From contig NZ_JANQBK010000001.1 in assembly GCF_025370105.1 (NCBI RefSeq), positions 620,001 to 684,000 of the forward strand: DNA of 64,000 nt, in the 5' to 3' direction. A program made the position numbers and the translations under genes. The stretch's first letter is position 1, and each line of letters opens with the position of its first letter. Shown in pieces: positions 33,423-42,171 of this stretch. This stretch comes from Sphingomonas hylomeconis. GTDB lineage: Bacteria > Pseudomonadota > Alphaproteobacteria > Sphingomonadales > Sphingomonadaceae. The notes beneath the pieces were generated by a model that was not told the origin of the DNA, did not search any database, and worked only from the letters and a program-made list of their open reading frames with translations.

Positions 33423-33980
33423 TTAGCGCTTCGAGAACTGGAAGCTCTTGCGTGCCTTCGCCTTGCCGTACTTCTTGCGCTCGACGGTGCGGCTGTCGCG
33501 GGTCAGGAAGCCTGCCGCCTTGACCGCGGCGCGCAGCACCGGCTCGTACTTGGTCAGCGCCTGGCTGATGCCATGCTTGACCGCGCCGGCCTGGCCCGAA
33601 AGACCACCACCCTTGACGGTGCAGATCACGTCATAGGCGCCATCGCGCTCGGCGATACCGAACGGCTGGTTGATCACGAGACGCAGCGTTGGACGTGCGA
33701 AATACACTTCCTGATCGCGGCCGTTGATCGTGATCTTGCCCGAACCCGGCTTGATCCACACGCGGGCAACCGCATCCTTGCGGCGGCCCGTGGCATAGGC
33801 GCGGCCCTGCTTGTCGATGATCTGCTCGCGCAGCGGCATCGGCTCGCGCTCGATCACCGGCGCCGACGGTGCATATTCGTCACCGGCGAGGACCGGCGTG
33901 CTGACGCCGTTATTCTGGGTTGCCGGCTCCTGGTTGGTCAGGCCGGCGAGGTCGGAAAGCGACTGGCGGTTGTCGGACAT
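33423..33980 (-). CDS. rpsI: 30S ribosomal protein S9 with long N-terminal extension
   Basis: S9 of the small subunit, whose C-terminal tail contacts P-site tRNA. The conserved part (about 57-185) has [38 protein letters not shown] and the basic tail ending FQFSKR. The total of 185 residues exceeds the ~130 of E. coli S9 because of an acidic, Gln/Asn/Pro-containing N-terminal extension ([19 protein letters not shown] and on). Its start overlaps the rplM stop by one base; the two form the usual rplM-rpsI operon, ended by the hairpin at 33370-33401. Confidence 0.97.
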   Translation of the reverse strand: MSDNRQSLSDLAGLTNQEPATQNNGVSTPVLAGDEYAPSAPVIEREPMPLREQIIDKQGRAYATGRRKDAVARVWIKPGSGKITINGRDQEVYFARPTLRLVINQPFGIAERDGAYDVICTVKGGGLSGQAGAVKHGISQALTKYEPVLRAAVKAAGFLTRDSRTVERKKYGKAKARKSFQFSKR

Positions 33981-34459
33981 TATGCGCCCACCTTGTTCTT
34001 GCGGTTCATGCTGCCGATGTCGAGGACCTGAGGGTCCTGCGCTTCGTGCGGATGCTCGGTGCCGGCGAAAACGCGCAGGTTGCGCATCTGGTCACGACCC
34101 AGAGGACCGCGCGGGATCATCCGCTCGATCGCCTTTTCGATGATCCGCTCCGGGAAGCGACCCTCGAGGATCTTGCCCGCGGCCACGCCCTTGATGCCGC
34201 CCGGATAGCCGGTGTGGCGGTAATAGATCTTGTCCTTGAGCTTGTTGCCCGTGAACCGAACCTTGTCGGCGTTGATGATGATGACATTGTCACCGCAATC
34301 GACGTGCGGGGTATAGCTCGGCTTGTGCTTGCCTCGCAGGATGTTCGCGACGATCGAGGCCATGCGGCCGACGACCAGCCCATCGGCATCGATAATATGC
34401 CATTTCTTCTCCACCTCGTACGGCTTGGCCGACTTGGTGGTCTTCATCAGCGCCTTCAT
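33980..34459 (-). CDS. rplM: 50S ribosomal protein L13
   Basis: L13, an early assembly protein of the large subunit. The 159-residue protein shows the family's [20 protein letters not shown] at 19-38, [20 protein letters not shown], the [12 protein letters not shown] motif and [19 protein letters not shown]. First gene of the rplM-rpsI operon. A GC-rich hairpin lies 29 bases upstream of the ATG, either the end of ctaA transcription or part of the leader. Confidence 0.97.
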   Translation of the reverse strand: MKALMKTTKSAKPYEVEKKWHIIDADGLVVGRMASIVANILRGKHKPSYTPHVDCGDNVIIINADKVRFTGNKLKDKIYYRHTGYPGGIKGVAAGKILEGRFPERIIEKAIERMIPRGPLGRDQMRNLRVFAGTEHPHEAQDPQVLDIGSMNRKNKVGA

Positions 34460-34487
34460 GGCAGACCTTCCAGTGTTAAACGAAACC

Positions 34488-34511
34488 GCGCCGCCAGTTG
34501 CCGGGCGGCGC
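34488..34511 (-). terminator. Hairpin between ctaA and rplM
   Basis: Read on the minus strand, GCGCCGCC and GGCGGCGC form an 8-bp stem with an eight-base loop followed by GGTTTCGTTT. It can be the ctaA terminator or a leader structure of rplM-rpsI; L13 leaders are known regulatory elements in other bacteria. Sequence alone does not decide. Confidence 0.5.
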
Positions 34512-34594
34512 GAATGACGAGGCTAATGATCGGAGGGCCGCGCAAAGTCAAGCTTTGCGCGGCTTTGCTGACGGGTAATATGATACCATGCGCC

Positions 34595-35629
34595 TCAGTG
34601 CGAGCGGCGGCCGACCTGATGGGCCGCCACCGTCACCGCGATCAGCAGCAGCGCCGCGTTGACCTGATGCGCCACGGCGACCGCGATCTGCACGCCGGTC
34701 ATCAGCGTCGCGATGCCGAGCAGGATCTGCAGCACGACCAGGGTGATGATCGCATGGCCCGGGCCCTTGCTGCCGGTGCGCGACGATCGCAGCGCCAGCC
34801 AGATCAAGGCGGCGGCGGCGGCAAACGCGGTCCAGCGGTGGATGAACTGCACGACGATGGGATTGTCGATCGCGTTGCGCGTCACCGACCAGCCGGCATG
34901 CCAGCCGCCCGCCGGGAACCAGGCATCGCCCATCAACGGCCAGCTCGAAAAGGCATAGCCGGCGTCGAGCCCGGCGGTGAAGGCGCCAAGAATGATCTGC
35001 ACGAACAGGACGAGGAGCGCGACGATCGCCACGGAGCGCAGCGGCGCGGGGCGCGCGAAGCGATCGCGGTGCAGCGCGCGCAGGTCGAGCGCGGTCCATA
35101 CCGTGCCGGCGAGCGTCGCCAGGGCGGTGACGAGATGCGTGGCAAGCCGGATATGGCTGACATCGGTGCGCTGGCTGAGGCCGGATTTGACCATCCACCA
35201 GCCGATCGTGCCCTGCAGCGCGCCGAGCGCAAGGATCGCGACCAGCCGCCGGCCATAGCCCTTGGGGATCTGCCGCCGCACCGCGAACCACAGCAGCGGT
35301 AGCGCGAAGACCATGCCGATCAGCCGCGCGAGCACGCGATGCAGATATTCCCAGAAGAAGATCGCCTTAAACCCGGCCAGCGTCATGCCGCTGTTGATCT
35401 GCGTATATTCGGGGATGCGCTTGTAATTGGCGAACTCGGCCTGCCACTCAGCCTCGCTGAGCGGCGGGACGATGCCGCTGATCGGCTTCCACTGCGTGAT
35501 CGACAGGCCGGATTCGGTCAGCCGGGTGATCCCGCCGACCGCGACGATCGCAAGAATCATGGCAGCGACGACCAATAGCCAGAGTGCGATCGCGCGCGGG
35601 CGGGTGGAAGATTGTGTCATCTGCAGCAT
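34595..35629 (-). CDS. ctaA: Heme A synthase (COX15/CtaA)
   Basis: Inner-membrane enzyme that oxidises heme O to heme A for cytochrome oxidase. The 344-residue protein has eight predicted helices and the family marks GGITRLTESGLSITQWKPI (helix 1 exit), FFWEYLHRVLARLIGM (heme-ligand His), HLVTALATLAG, FIHRWTAF and VAHQVNAALLL. ATG at 35629 begins MLQMTQSST; an upstream in-frame ATG at 35698 adds 23 unconserved residues. Transcribed toward rplM. Confidence 0.95.
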   Translation of the reverse strand: MLQMTQSSTRPRAIALWLLVVAAMILAIVAVGGITRLTESGLSITQWKPISGIVPPLSEAEWQAEFANYKRIPEYTQINSGMTLAGFKAIFFWEYLHRVLARLIGMVFALPLLWFAVRRQIPKGYGRRLVAILALGALQGTIGWWMVKSGLSQRTDVSHIRLATHLVTALATLAGTVWTALDLRALHRDRFARPAPLRSVAIVALLVLFVQIILGAFTAGLDAGYAFSSWPLMGDAWFPAGGWHAGWSVTRNAIDNPIVVQFIHRWTAFAAAAALIWLALRSSRTGSKGPGHAIITLVVLQILLGIATLMTGVQIAVAVAHQVNAALLLIAVTVAAHQVGRRSH

Positions 35630-35747
35630 GGGAGGGTGGTAGCGTGGCACGGCAGTGTCGTCGATATGACAGATGGTCGCACCCGCGGCGCTCGACATGC
35701 CGGTCCAGGCGCGGTTTGGGCATCATTTGCCAAAGGCCAGAAACAGC

Positions 35748-35792
35748 ACATGATATATTGTAACCCGGCGCAACCGGCGATATATAGCACCC
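35748..35792 (+). promoter_or_regulatory. AT-rich promoter region of merC, possible Zur site
   Basis: CATGATATATTGTAACCC and CGATATATAGC are two AT-rich blocks in otherwise GC-rich DNA just before merC, with a GATATA direct repeat 28 bases apart. The neighbouring gene encodes a Zur-type Fur protein, so a zinc-responsive site is plausible. The match to known Zur boxes is weak. Confidence 0.3.
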
Positions 35793-35795
35793 ACG

Positions 35796-36188
35796 ATGAC
35801 GACACACTCCCGCATTTCTCCGCTCGGCTGGATCGAGTCGCATGCCGATCGCCTGGCGATCGGCCTGTCGGGCCTGTGCATGGTGCATTGCCTGACCAGC
35901 GCGATCCTGCTCGCCTTGCTGTCGACTGCGGGCGGAATGCTGCTCAATCCGATCTTCCATGAAATCGGTCTGACCATCGCGATCGGCTTCGGCATTCTTG
36001 CGCTGGGCCGTGGCATTGCCGCGCACGGCTATATGATGCCGGCATCGGTCGGTGCACTCGGCCTTGGCATCATGGCCGGCGCGATGTCGCTGCCGCATGA
36101 CGGCAGCGGGCTGGAGACGATCTGGACCCTGGTCGGCGTCGGTCTGCTCGCGCTGGGCCACGATCTGAACCGCCGCGCGACCTACTGA
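35796..36188 (+). CDS. MerC domain membrane protein
   Basis: A 130-residue inner-membrane protein with four predicted helices. The first carries the MerC metal motif as GLSGLCMVHCLTSAIL (Cys-x3-Cys-like pair with a His, near 27-32). MerC proteins were described as mercury transporters; in alphaproteobacteria lacking other mer genes they often sit beside zur and may handle zinc. No mer operon genes are present here. It lies 55 bases upstream of zur, same strand. Confidence 0.88.
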   Translation: MTTHSRISPLGWIESHADRLAIGLSGLCMVHCLTSAILLALLSTAGGMLLNPIFHEIGLTIAIGFGILALGRGIAAHGYMMPASVGALGLGIMAGAMSLPHDGSGLETIWTLVGVGLLALGHDLNRRATY

Positions 36189-36243
36189 GCCGGCGGCGCG
36201 ACCGGGACGGGCGCTTGCTCAACGGCGGCGCAGCTCTTACCTT

Positions 36244-36720
36244 ATGACGATGGCTTCGCATCATCATCACCACGAACCCCTGGGCGCCGATCTCGCCACC
36301 GCGGCGCAGGCCACGCTGGAGAAATCCGGCGAGCAATGGACGGCGATGCGCGCAAACATCTTTGCGGCGCTGGCCGGGTTCGACAAGCCGGCCTCGGCTT
36401 ATGATATCGCCGAAGCCGTTTCCAAGTCCGAGGGGCGTCGGGTCGCGGCCAACAGCGTGTATCGCATCCTTGACCTGTTCGTTGCGTCGAACCTGGCGCG
36501 CAAGGTCGAGAGCGCCAATGCCTATGTCGCCAATGCGCATCCCGATTGCCTGCACGACTGCATCTTCCTGGTCTGCGACTCGTGCGGGACGACGGTGCAT
36601 ATCGACGACGACGTGATCACCAAGGGCGTCCGTTCGGCTGCGGCGGCGACTGGTTTTTCTCCTGTTCGTCCGGTCATCGAAGTGCGCGGAACCTGCGCGG
36701 ACTGTGACGCCCCGAGCTGA
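36244..36720 (+). CDS. zur: Fur family regulator, probably Zur
   Basis: A 158-residue Fur-fold repressor. The N-terminus has an unusual run of five histidines (MTMASHHHHHEP), a possible zinc-loading tail. The winged helix covers about 25-85 (PASAYDIAEAVSKSEGRRVA, NSVYRILDLFVASNL). Structural-zinc cysteines appear as CDSCG and CADCD, and regulatory ligands as HPDCLHDCIF. The Cys pairs and linkage to merC favour zinc sensing over iron. Start at 36244; ATG 36250 is also possible. Confidence 0.88.
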   Translation: MTMASHHHHHEPLGADLATAAQATLEKSGEQWTAMRANIFAALAGFDKPASAYDIAEAVSKSEGRRVAANSVYRILDLFVASNLARKVESANAYVANAHPDCLHDCIFLVCDSCGTTVHIDDDVITKGVRSAAAATGFSPVRPVIEVRGTCADCDAPS

Positions 36721-36968
36721 GGCTGGCCGATCGCGGTTAGTACCGCGCAATGTCTGTCGGGTGTCCGGTGGTGTGCTGACGGCGCGAATCGGGCGCGACG
36801 TCGGTGGGGTGAGGCAGGCGTTGCACGCGGCAGCGGCTCACGTATTCACTGGCATCATTCTGCTCCGGCCGTCCGCCGAAATCCGGGGTCGATCTAATAT
36901 GGATCAAGAAACGATGCAGATGATCCAGCCCAATCGACAGCGGTTTCCGGCTCGGCTAAACCCCATCA

Positions 36969-38894
36969 ATGTCTGATGTTACCGAAACGCCGTTGCTCGA
37001 TACGGTCCATATCCCCGCGGACCTGCGCAAGCTCGCTCCGACCCAACTTCGCCAGCTGGCCGACGAACTGCGCGCCGAGACGATCTCCGCGGTCGGCGTC
37101 ACCGGCGGCCACCTGGGATCCGGGCTCGGCGTGGTCGAGCTGACCGTCGCGATCCACTATGTGTTCGATACGCCCAACGACAAGCTGGTGTGGGACGTCG
37201 GGCATCAATGTTATCCGCACAAGATCCTGACCGGGCGGCGCGATCGAATCCGCACGCTGCGCACCGGTGGCGGCCTGTCGGGCTTCACCAAGCGCAGCGA
37301 GAGCGAATACGACCCGTTCGGCGCGGCGCATTCGTCGACCTCGATCTCGGCGTCGCTGGGCTTTGCCATCGCCAACAAGCTCGCCGGTACGCCGGGCAAG
37401 GGCATCGCGGTGATCGGCGACGGCGCGATGTCGGCGGGCATGGCCTATGAGGCGATGAACAATGCCGAGGCGGCGGGCAACCGGCTGATCGTGATCCTCA
37501 ACGACAACGACATGTCGATCGCGCCGCCGGTCGGCGGGCTCTCGGCCTATCTTGCGCGGATGGTGTCGAGTTCCGAATATATGGGCTTCCGCAGCCTGGC
37601 CAAGAAGGTGGTGAGCAAGCTCTCCAAGCGCGTGCACAGCGCTGCGGCCAAGGCCGAGGAATTCGCCCGCGGCATGGCCACCGGCGGCACGCTGTTCGAG
37701 GAATTGGGCTTCTATTATGTCGGCCCGATCGACGGGCATAATCTCGAACATCTCATCCCGGTGCTGGAGAATGTCCGCGACGCCAAGGAAGGCCCGGTGC
37801 TGATCCATGTCGTGACCAAGAAGGGCAAGGGCTATGCCCCGGCCGAGGCGGCAGCGGACAAATATCACGGCGTGCAGAAGTTCGATGTGATCACCGGCAC
37901 GCAGGCCAAGGCACCGCCGGGCCCGCCGCAATATCAGAACGTGTTCGGCGCGCAGCTGGTCAAGGAAGCGGCGCGCGACGAGCGCATCGTCGCGATCACC
38001 GCGGCAATGCCGTCGGGCACCGGGCTGGATGCCTTCGCCAAGAATTATCCCGATCGTTTCTTCGATGTCGGCATTGCCGAGCAGCATGCCGTGACCTTCG
38101 CCGCCGGGCTCGCCGCGCAGGGCATGCGCCCGTTCTGCGCGATCTATTCGACCTTCCTGCAGCGTGCCTATGACCAGGTCGTGCACGACGTGGCGATCCA
38201 GAACCTGCCGGTGCGCTTCGCGATCGACCGTGCCGGGCTGGTCGGCGCGGACGGCGCGACGCATGCCGGATCGTTCGACGTGACCTATCTCGCCACGCTG
38301 CCGAACTTCGTCGTCATGGCGGCGGCGGACGAGGCCGAGCTGGTGCACATGACGCACACCGCGGCGTGCCACGACAGCGGCCCGATCGCGCTGCGCTATC
38401 CGCGTGGCAACGGCACCGGCATCGACCTGCCCGCAACGCCCGAACGGCTCGAGATCGGCAAGGGCCGGATCGTGCGCGAGGGCAAGAAGGTCGCGATCCT
38501 GTCGCTCGGCACCCGGCTGGGCGAGGCGCTGAAGGCGGCCGACGCGCTCGATGCCAAGGGACTGAGCACGACGGTCGCCGATCTGCGCTTCGCCAAGCCG
38601 CTGGACGAAGCCCTGATCCGCCGCCTGCTCACCACGCACGAAGTCGCGGTGACGATCGAGGAAGGCTCGGTCGGCGGGCTTGGCGCGCACGTGCTGACGC
38701 TCGCCTCGGACGAGGGGCTGACCGATGGCGGGCTCAAGATCCGCACCATGCGCCTGCCCGACACGTTCCAGGACCAGGACAAGCCCGAGCTGCAATATGC
38801 TCAGGCTGGGCTGGACGCCGACGGCATCGTCGAGACGGTGCTGAAGGCGCTGCGGCACAATGATGCCGGGGTGGCGGAGGGCGCGCGCGCCTGA
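36969..38894 (+). CDS. dxs: 1-deoxy-D-xylulose-5-phosphate synthase
   Basis: DXS condenses pyruvate with glyceraldehyde-3-phosphate, the first step of the MEP isoprenoid pathway feeding carotenoids, quinones and hopanoids. The 641-residue protein has the TPP motif [17 protein letters not shown] with ILNDNDMSI (about 150-185), the transketolase pyrimidine domain ([17 protein letters not shown]) and the C-terminal domain. The 248-base gap upstream (36721-36968) shows no gene I can support. No ispA or xseB is adjacent. Confidence 0.96.
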   Translation: MSDVTETPLLDTVHIPADLRKLAPTQLRQLADELRAETISAVGVTGGHLGSGLGVVELTVAIHYVFDTPNDKLVWDVGHQCYPHKILTGRRDRIRTLRTGGGLSGFTKRSESEYDPFGAAHSSTSISASLGFAIANKLAGTPGKGIAVIGDGAMSAGMAYEAMNNAEAAGNRLIVILNDNDMSIAPPVGGLSAYLARMVSSSEYMGFRSLAKKVVSKLSKRVHSAAAKAEEFARGMATGGTLFEELGFYYVGPIDGHNLEHLIPVLENVRDAKEGPVLIHVVTKKGKGYAPAEAAADKYHGVQKFDVITGTQAKAPPGPPQYQNVFGAQLVKEAARDERIVAITAAMPSGTGLDAFAKNYPDRFFDVGIAEQHAVTFAAGLAAQGMRPFCAIYSTFLQRAYDQVVHDVAIQNLPVRFAIDRAGLVGADGATHAGSFDVTYLATLPNFVVMAAADEAELVHMTHTAACHDSGPIALRYPRGNGTGIDLPATPERLEIGKGRIVREGKKVAILSLGTRLGEALKAADALDAKGLSTTVADLRFAKPLDEALIRRLLTTHEVAVTIEEGSVGGLGAHVLTLASDEGLTDGGLKIRTMRLPDTFQDQDKPELQYAQAGLDADGIVETVLKALRHNDAGVAEGARA

Positions 38895-38933
38895 GCCCGG
38901 TTGGAGCAGGGCGTCAGGCGAGGTCCTAGCGGT

Positions 38934-39605
38934 TCATCGCCCCGGCTGCTGTGCCTGCGCCGCATCGGTGCCGTCGATCGCGAGGATCGAACGCGCGTCG
39001 CTGGGCTGGCGGGCGCGGCCCTTGCCGTCGCTGGCGGCGGCGATGACGCGCTCGAGCAGTTCCTGCCCCTCGCTCCACCAGCCGATGCCGCTGGCGGCGT
39101 TGAGGTGCCCCTGCGCGCCGGCATCGATGAAGTGGCTACCCCAGCCGACCGCCAGGCTGTGCGCGCGATCGAGATCGATCCAGGGATCGTCTTGGCTCGC
39201 CACGACGATCGAGGGAAAGGGCAGCGGTATGGTCGGTGTGGGGCCGAACGCTCTGACTTCGTCCTGCGCCGAGGGGCGATCGGCATCGGCCGGCGCGACC
39301 AGCAGCGCGCCGGCGACCGGCCAGCCATAAGGCTGGCGCGTCAATTCTGCCCACCACGCGACGGCCAGGCAGCCCAGACTATGGGCAGCAAGGATCACGG
39401 GCGCCTGCGCCTGGCGGATCGCCTGATCGAGCTTGGTCACCCAGGCATTGCGATGCGGGGTGTGCCACATGCCGAGTTCGACGCGCAGCGTATCGGGGCG
39501 CGCGCCTTCCCATAGCGTCTGCCAATGCGACGGGCCCGAACCGCCAAGGCCCGGCACGGTGAGGATCGTCGGCTGGGCCGGATCGAACGGTGAAAGACTT
39601 CCCAT
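38934..39605 (-). CDS. RBBP9/YdeN-type alpha/beta hydrolase
   Basis: A 223-residue serine hydrolase of the RBBP9/YdeN family. It starts MGSLSPFDPAQPTILTVPGL and has the family's GLGGSGPSHWQTLWE, the nucleophile elbow AHSLGCLA (Ser near 82) and the late Asp/His (SQDDPWIDLDRA, GAQGHLNAASGIGWW). The substrate is unknown. ATG at 39605 is taken because the upstream in-frame sequence is not conserved-looking. Convergent with dxs. Confidence 0.88.
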   Translation of the reverse strand: MGSLSPFDPAQPTILTVPGLGGSGPSHWQTLWEGARPDTLRVELGMWHTPHRNAWVTKLDQAIRQAQAPVILAAHSLGCLAVAWWAELTRQPYGWPVAGALLVAPADADRPSAQDEVRAFGPTPTIPLPFPSIVVASQDDPWIDLDRAHSLAVGWGSHFIDAGAQGHLNAASGIGWWSEGQELLERVIAAASDGKGRARQPSDARSILAIDGTDAAQAQQPGR

Positions 39606-39666
39606 GTTCTCGGCTCCTGTTGATGTCGCAGAAGACGTGGCCGTGCTTAGCTCTAGGGGGACCAGC

Positions 39667-39846
39667 ATGACCACGCCTCCCGACCTCGAAGCTATTCCTA
39701 TCAATGTGATCGGCAATAGGCCTTGCGCCGGATCGACGAGGCGCTGCGCCAGTCGGAACGCCGTGGCGGGTTCCGTTCGGCTGGTCGCGGATCGCCTTCT
39801 GGTGGCCGCTCAAGCTGGGGGTGCGCGGCACGCCGTGCCCGGCTAG
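39667..39846 (+). pseudogene. Possible frameshifted small gene upstream of tlyA
   Basis: ATG at 39667 opens MTTPPDLEAIPINVIGN, then protein-like text continues in a second frame from 39723 (LRRIDEALRQSERRGG) and in a third from 39770 (VPFGWSRIAFWWPLKLGVRG). Two successive frame changes would be needed to read them as one ~60-residue protein. This could be a decayed small gene, sequencing indels, or chance in GC-rich DNA. Confidence 0.25.
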
Positions 39847-39870
39847 GGTCCGGCGCGAATCGAGGATTGC

Positions 39871-40617
39871 ATGGCAAAGATACGGGTCGATCAATTGCTG
39901 GTGGAACGCGGCCTGGCCGAGAGCCGGACGCGTGCGCAGGCGTTGATCATGGCCGGGCTGGTGTTTGCGGGCACGCGCAAGGTCGACAAGCCCGGGCAGA
40001 TGCTGGCCGACGACGTCGTGCTCGACGTGCGGGGACGCGATCATCCCTGGGTGTCGCGTGGCGGGGTCAAGCTGGCGCACGGGCTGGACCATTTCGGCTG
40101 GGCGGTGGACGGCGCGGTGGCGATCGACGTCGGATCCTCGACCGGCGGGTTTACCGACGTGCTGCTCACGCGCGGCGCGCACCGCGTCTATGCGGTGGAT
40201 AGCGGCACCAACCAGCTGGCCTGGAAACTGCGGCAGGACGACCGCGTCGTGGTGCACGAACAGACCAGCGCGCGGATCCTGACCGCCGCGCATATCCCGG
40301 AGCCGATCGATCTGGTGGTGTGCGATGCGAGCTTTATCGGCCTCGCCAAGGTGCTCGCCGTGCCGCTCGGCTTCGTGGTGCCGGGCGGCCGCCTGCTGGC
40401 GCTGATCAAGCCGCAGTTCGAGGCCGGGCGCGAGGAAGTGGGCAAGGGCGGGGTAGTGCGCGATCCAGCAATTCACGACCGCGTCTGTGCGCAAGTCGTC
40501 GCGTGGCTGGAGTCGATCGGGTGGGCAGTGGCGGGCGTGGTCGAAAGCCCGATCACCGGGCCGGAGGGCAATATCGAGTTCCTGATTGCCGCGACCAGGC
40601 GGCCGATCGCTGCGTGA
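39871..40617 (+). CDS. tlyA: TlyA family rRNA methyltransferase / hemolysin-like protein
   Basis: A 248-residue S-adenosylmethionine-dependent 2'-O-methyltransferase related to TlyA, which methylates cytidines of 16S and 23S rRNA. The N-terminal S4 RNA-binding domain (about 3-60, IRVDQLLVERGLAESRTRAQ) precedes a FtsJ-like domain with AIDVGSSTGGFTDVLL (SAM loop), VVCDASFIGL and ALIKPQFEAGREEVGKGG. Catalytic Lys of the K-D-K-E set is likely in RGGVKLAHGL. It stands alone here; usual partners such as dxs are 1 kb upstream, fitting the common dxs-tlyA neighbourhood. Confidence 0.93.
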   Translation: MAKIRVDQLLVERGLAESRTRAQALIMAGLVFAGTRKVDKPGQMLADDVVLDVRGRDHPWVSRGGVKLAHGLDHFGWAVDGAVAIDVGSSTGGFTDVLLTRGAHRVYAVDSGTNQLAWKLRQDDRVVVHEQTSARILTAAHIPEPIDLVVCDASFIGLAKVLAVPLGFVVPGGRLLALIKPQFEAGREEVGKGGVVRDPAIHDRVCAQVVAWLESIGWAVAGVVESPITGPEGNIEFLIAATRRPIAA

Positions 40618-40735
40618 ACCCACTATCGCGCACCGCGTGTGCAAATATTTTCGGCCAACCGGCGGGCTTTATCTTATATTGATGGTCTGGGATCTTAAAC
40701 CGCGCGGCAGGCGTGGCGCAGGAAAGGTGTAGGCG

Positions 40736-41290
40736 TTGAGGGAAATTGCATCGAAGCAGCAACTGCGCCTGGCCTATTTGCGCTGGGCGGTGGTGACGGT
40801 GCCGCTGATCCTATTGCTCGGCTTCGGCTCCGCCCGGCTCGCGCCGATGGGCTCGAACAACCTATGGTACGAGGCGCTGGCGAAGCCGGCGGCGACCCCG
40901 CCCAATTGGGCCTTTCCGGTCGCCTGGACGACGATCTACATCCTGATGGGGCTGGCGTTGGCGATGATCATCCACGCGCGCGGATCGACGCTGCGCGGGC
41001 CGGCGATCGGCTTGTTCGTGATACAATTGCTAATCAATCTGATCTGGAGCCCGCTCTTCTTCGGCGCGCACCAGGTATTCGCCGCGCTGATCGTGATCGG
41101 GGTGATGTTCCTCGCCGCGCTGGCCACGACCCTGATGTTCGGCCGGATCCGCAAGGCGGCCGCCTGGCTGATGGTGCCCTATCTTGCCTGGCTGGTCTGT
41201 GCCGCGATGCTCAACTTCCAGATCCACCAGTTGAACCCGGACGCCGCCACCCTTGTGCCGTCTTCCAGCACCACCCAAATACCGCTCTGA
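40736..41290 (+). CDS. tspO: TspO/MBR family membrane protein
   Basis: A 184-residue protein with five predicted helices and the TspO signature residues: NNLWYEALAKPAATPPNWAF, WTTIYILMGLALAMI, LLINLIWSPLFFG and PYLAWLVCAAMLNFQI. TspO binds tetrapyrroles and, in some alphaproteobacteria, modulates pigment or stress regulation. It starts with TTG at 40736, preceded by AGGAAAGG. Followed 19 bases later by ubiK. Confidence 0.92.
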   Translation: MREIASKQQLRLAYLRWAVVTVPLILLLGFGSARLAPMGSNNLWYEALAKPAATPPNWAFPVAWTTIYILMGLALAMIIHARGSTLRGPAIGLFVIQLLINLIWSPLFFGAHQVFAALIVIGVMFLAALATTLMFGRIRKAAAWLMVPYLAWLVCAAMLNFQIHQLNPDAATLVPSSSTTQIPL

Positions 41291-41309
41291 CATTATCGCA
41301 GGAATTGAC

Positions 41310-41564
41310 ATGCAAGCCGACAACAAGATTTTCGACGATTTCGTGAAGTTCGTGAACGGCGCCGCCGGGACGCTGGCCGGTGTCGGCCGCGAAGCCGAAG
41401 CAAGCGCGCGCTCGCGCGCGAGGGAATGGATCGGCGGGCTCGATTTCGTCAGCCGTGACGAATTCGACGCGGTCAAGGCGATGGCGGCGGCCGCCCGCGA
41501 CGAGGCGGACGCACTGCGCGCGCGGCTGGATGCGCTCGAGGCCAAGGTCGGCACGGGAGCCTGA
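41310..41564 (+). CDS. ubiK: UbiK (BMFP domain) ubiquinone biosynthesis accessory factor
   Basis: An 84-residue protein with the BMFP/YqiC fold: an amphipathic N-terminal helix (MQADNKIFDDFVKFVNGAAG) and a C-terminal coiled coil (SRDEFDAVKAMAAAARDEAD). UbiK assists the aerobic ubiquinone complex with UbiJ. AGGAATTGAC provides the ribosome site for ATG 41310. The ybjN-like gene follows after about 100 bases. Confidence 0.88.
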   Translation: MQADNKIFDDFVKFVNGAAGTLAGVGREAEASARSRAREWIGGLDFVSRDEFDAVKAMAAAARDEADALRARLDALEAKVGTGA

Positions 41565-41670
41565 GCATCTTATCCACAGAATTATCGACCGGCTTGTTCC
41601 CCTCCATGTTGCGGACCTCGCTGGGCCGGGGCACGCCCTACGCCCTGGTCCCGACCGGGGAGGGGGGCGC

Positions 41671-42171
41671 ATGATGCTCGATGCCGATGACGACCGTGAC
41701 GATGCTGCGCCGATCGACATGCTCGAGAGCTATTTCTCGGCGCATGGCTGGGAGCATGAGCGGCTTGACGACGAGGTGATCGCCAAGGTCAAGGGCAGCT
41801 GGACGACGTACGAGTTGCGCGCTTTGTGGCGTGACGAGGATAGCGTGCTGCAGTTCCTGGCCTTCCCCGACATCCGCGTGTCGGACGAACGCCGGATCGC
41901 GATCTACGAGGCGATCGGCCTGATCAACGAGCAATTGTGGGTCGGGCATTTCGAACTGTGGTCGTCGAGCGGCATCCTGCTCTATCGCCATGCGGCGATG
42001 ATCGAGGGCGAGGGCGGCACCTTGTCGCTCGGCGCGGCGGAATTGCTGGTCGAATCCGCGATCGACGAGTGCGAGCGCTTCTACCCGGTGTTCCAGTTCG
42101 TGATGTGGGGCGGCAAGACGCCCAAGGAAGCGCTGGCGGCGGCGATGACCGAGACGCAGGGCGAAGCCTGA
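41671..42171 (+). CDS. YbjN domain protein
   Basis: A 166-residue soluble protein of the YbjN family, a type III secretion chaperone-like fold. It is acidic, with IDMLESYFSAHGWEHERLDD near 15-34 and the conserved LWVGHFELWSSSGILLYRHA in the second half. A strong ribosome site (GGGGAGGGGGG) precedes ATG 41671; ATG 41674 is equivalent. Its TGA overlaps the proC ATG (TGATG), so the two are translated together. Function is not established. Confidence 0.88.
   Translation: MMLDADDDRDDAAPIDMLESYFSAHGWEHERLDDEVIAKVKGSWTTYELRALWRDEDSVLQFLAFPDIRVSDERRIAIYEAIGLINEQLWVGHFELWSSSGILLYRHAAMIEGEGGTLSLGAAELLVESAIDECERFYPVFQFVMWGGKTPKEALAAAMTETQGEA

Noticed and set aside
35796..36188. Mercury-resistance operon
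   Set aside because: Only a MerC-domain gene is present; no merR, merA, merT or merP, and the neighbour is a Zur-type regulator.
36966..38858. 630-codon minus-strand open frame opposite dxs
   Set aside because: Exact shadow of dxs with no recognisable motif.
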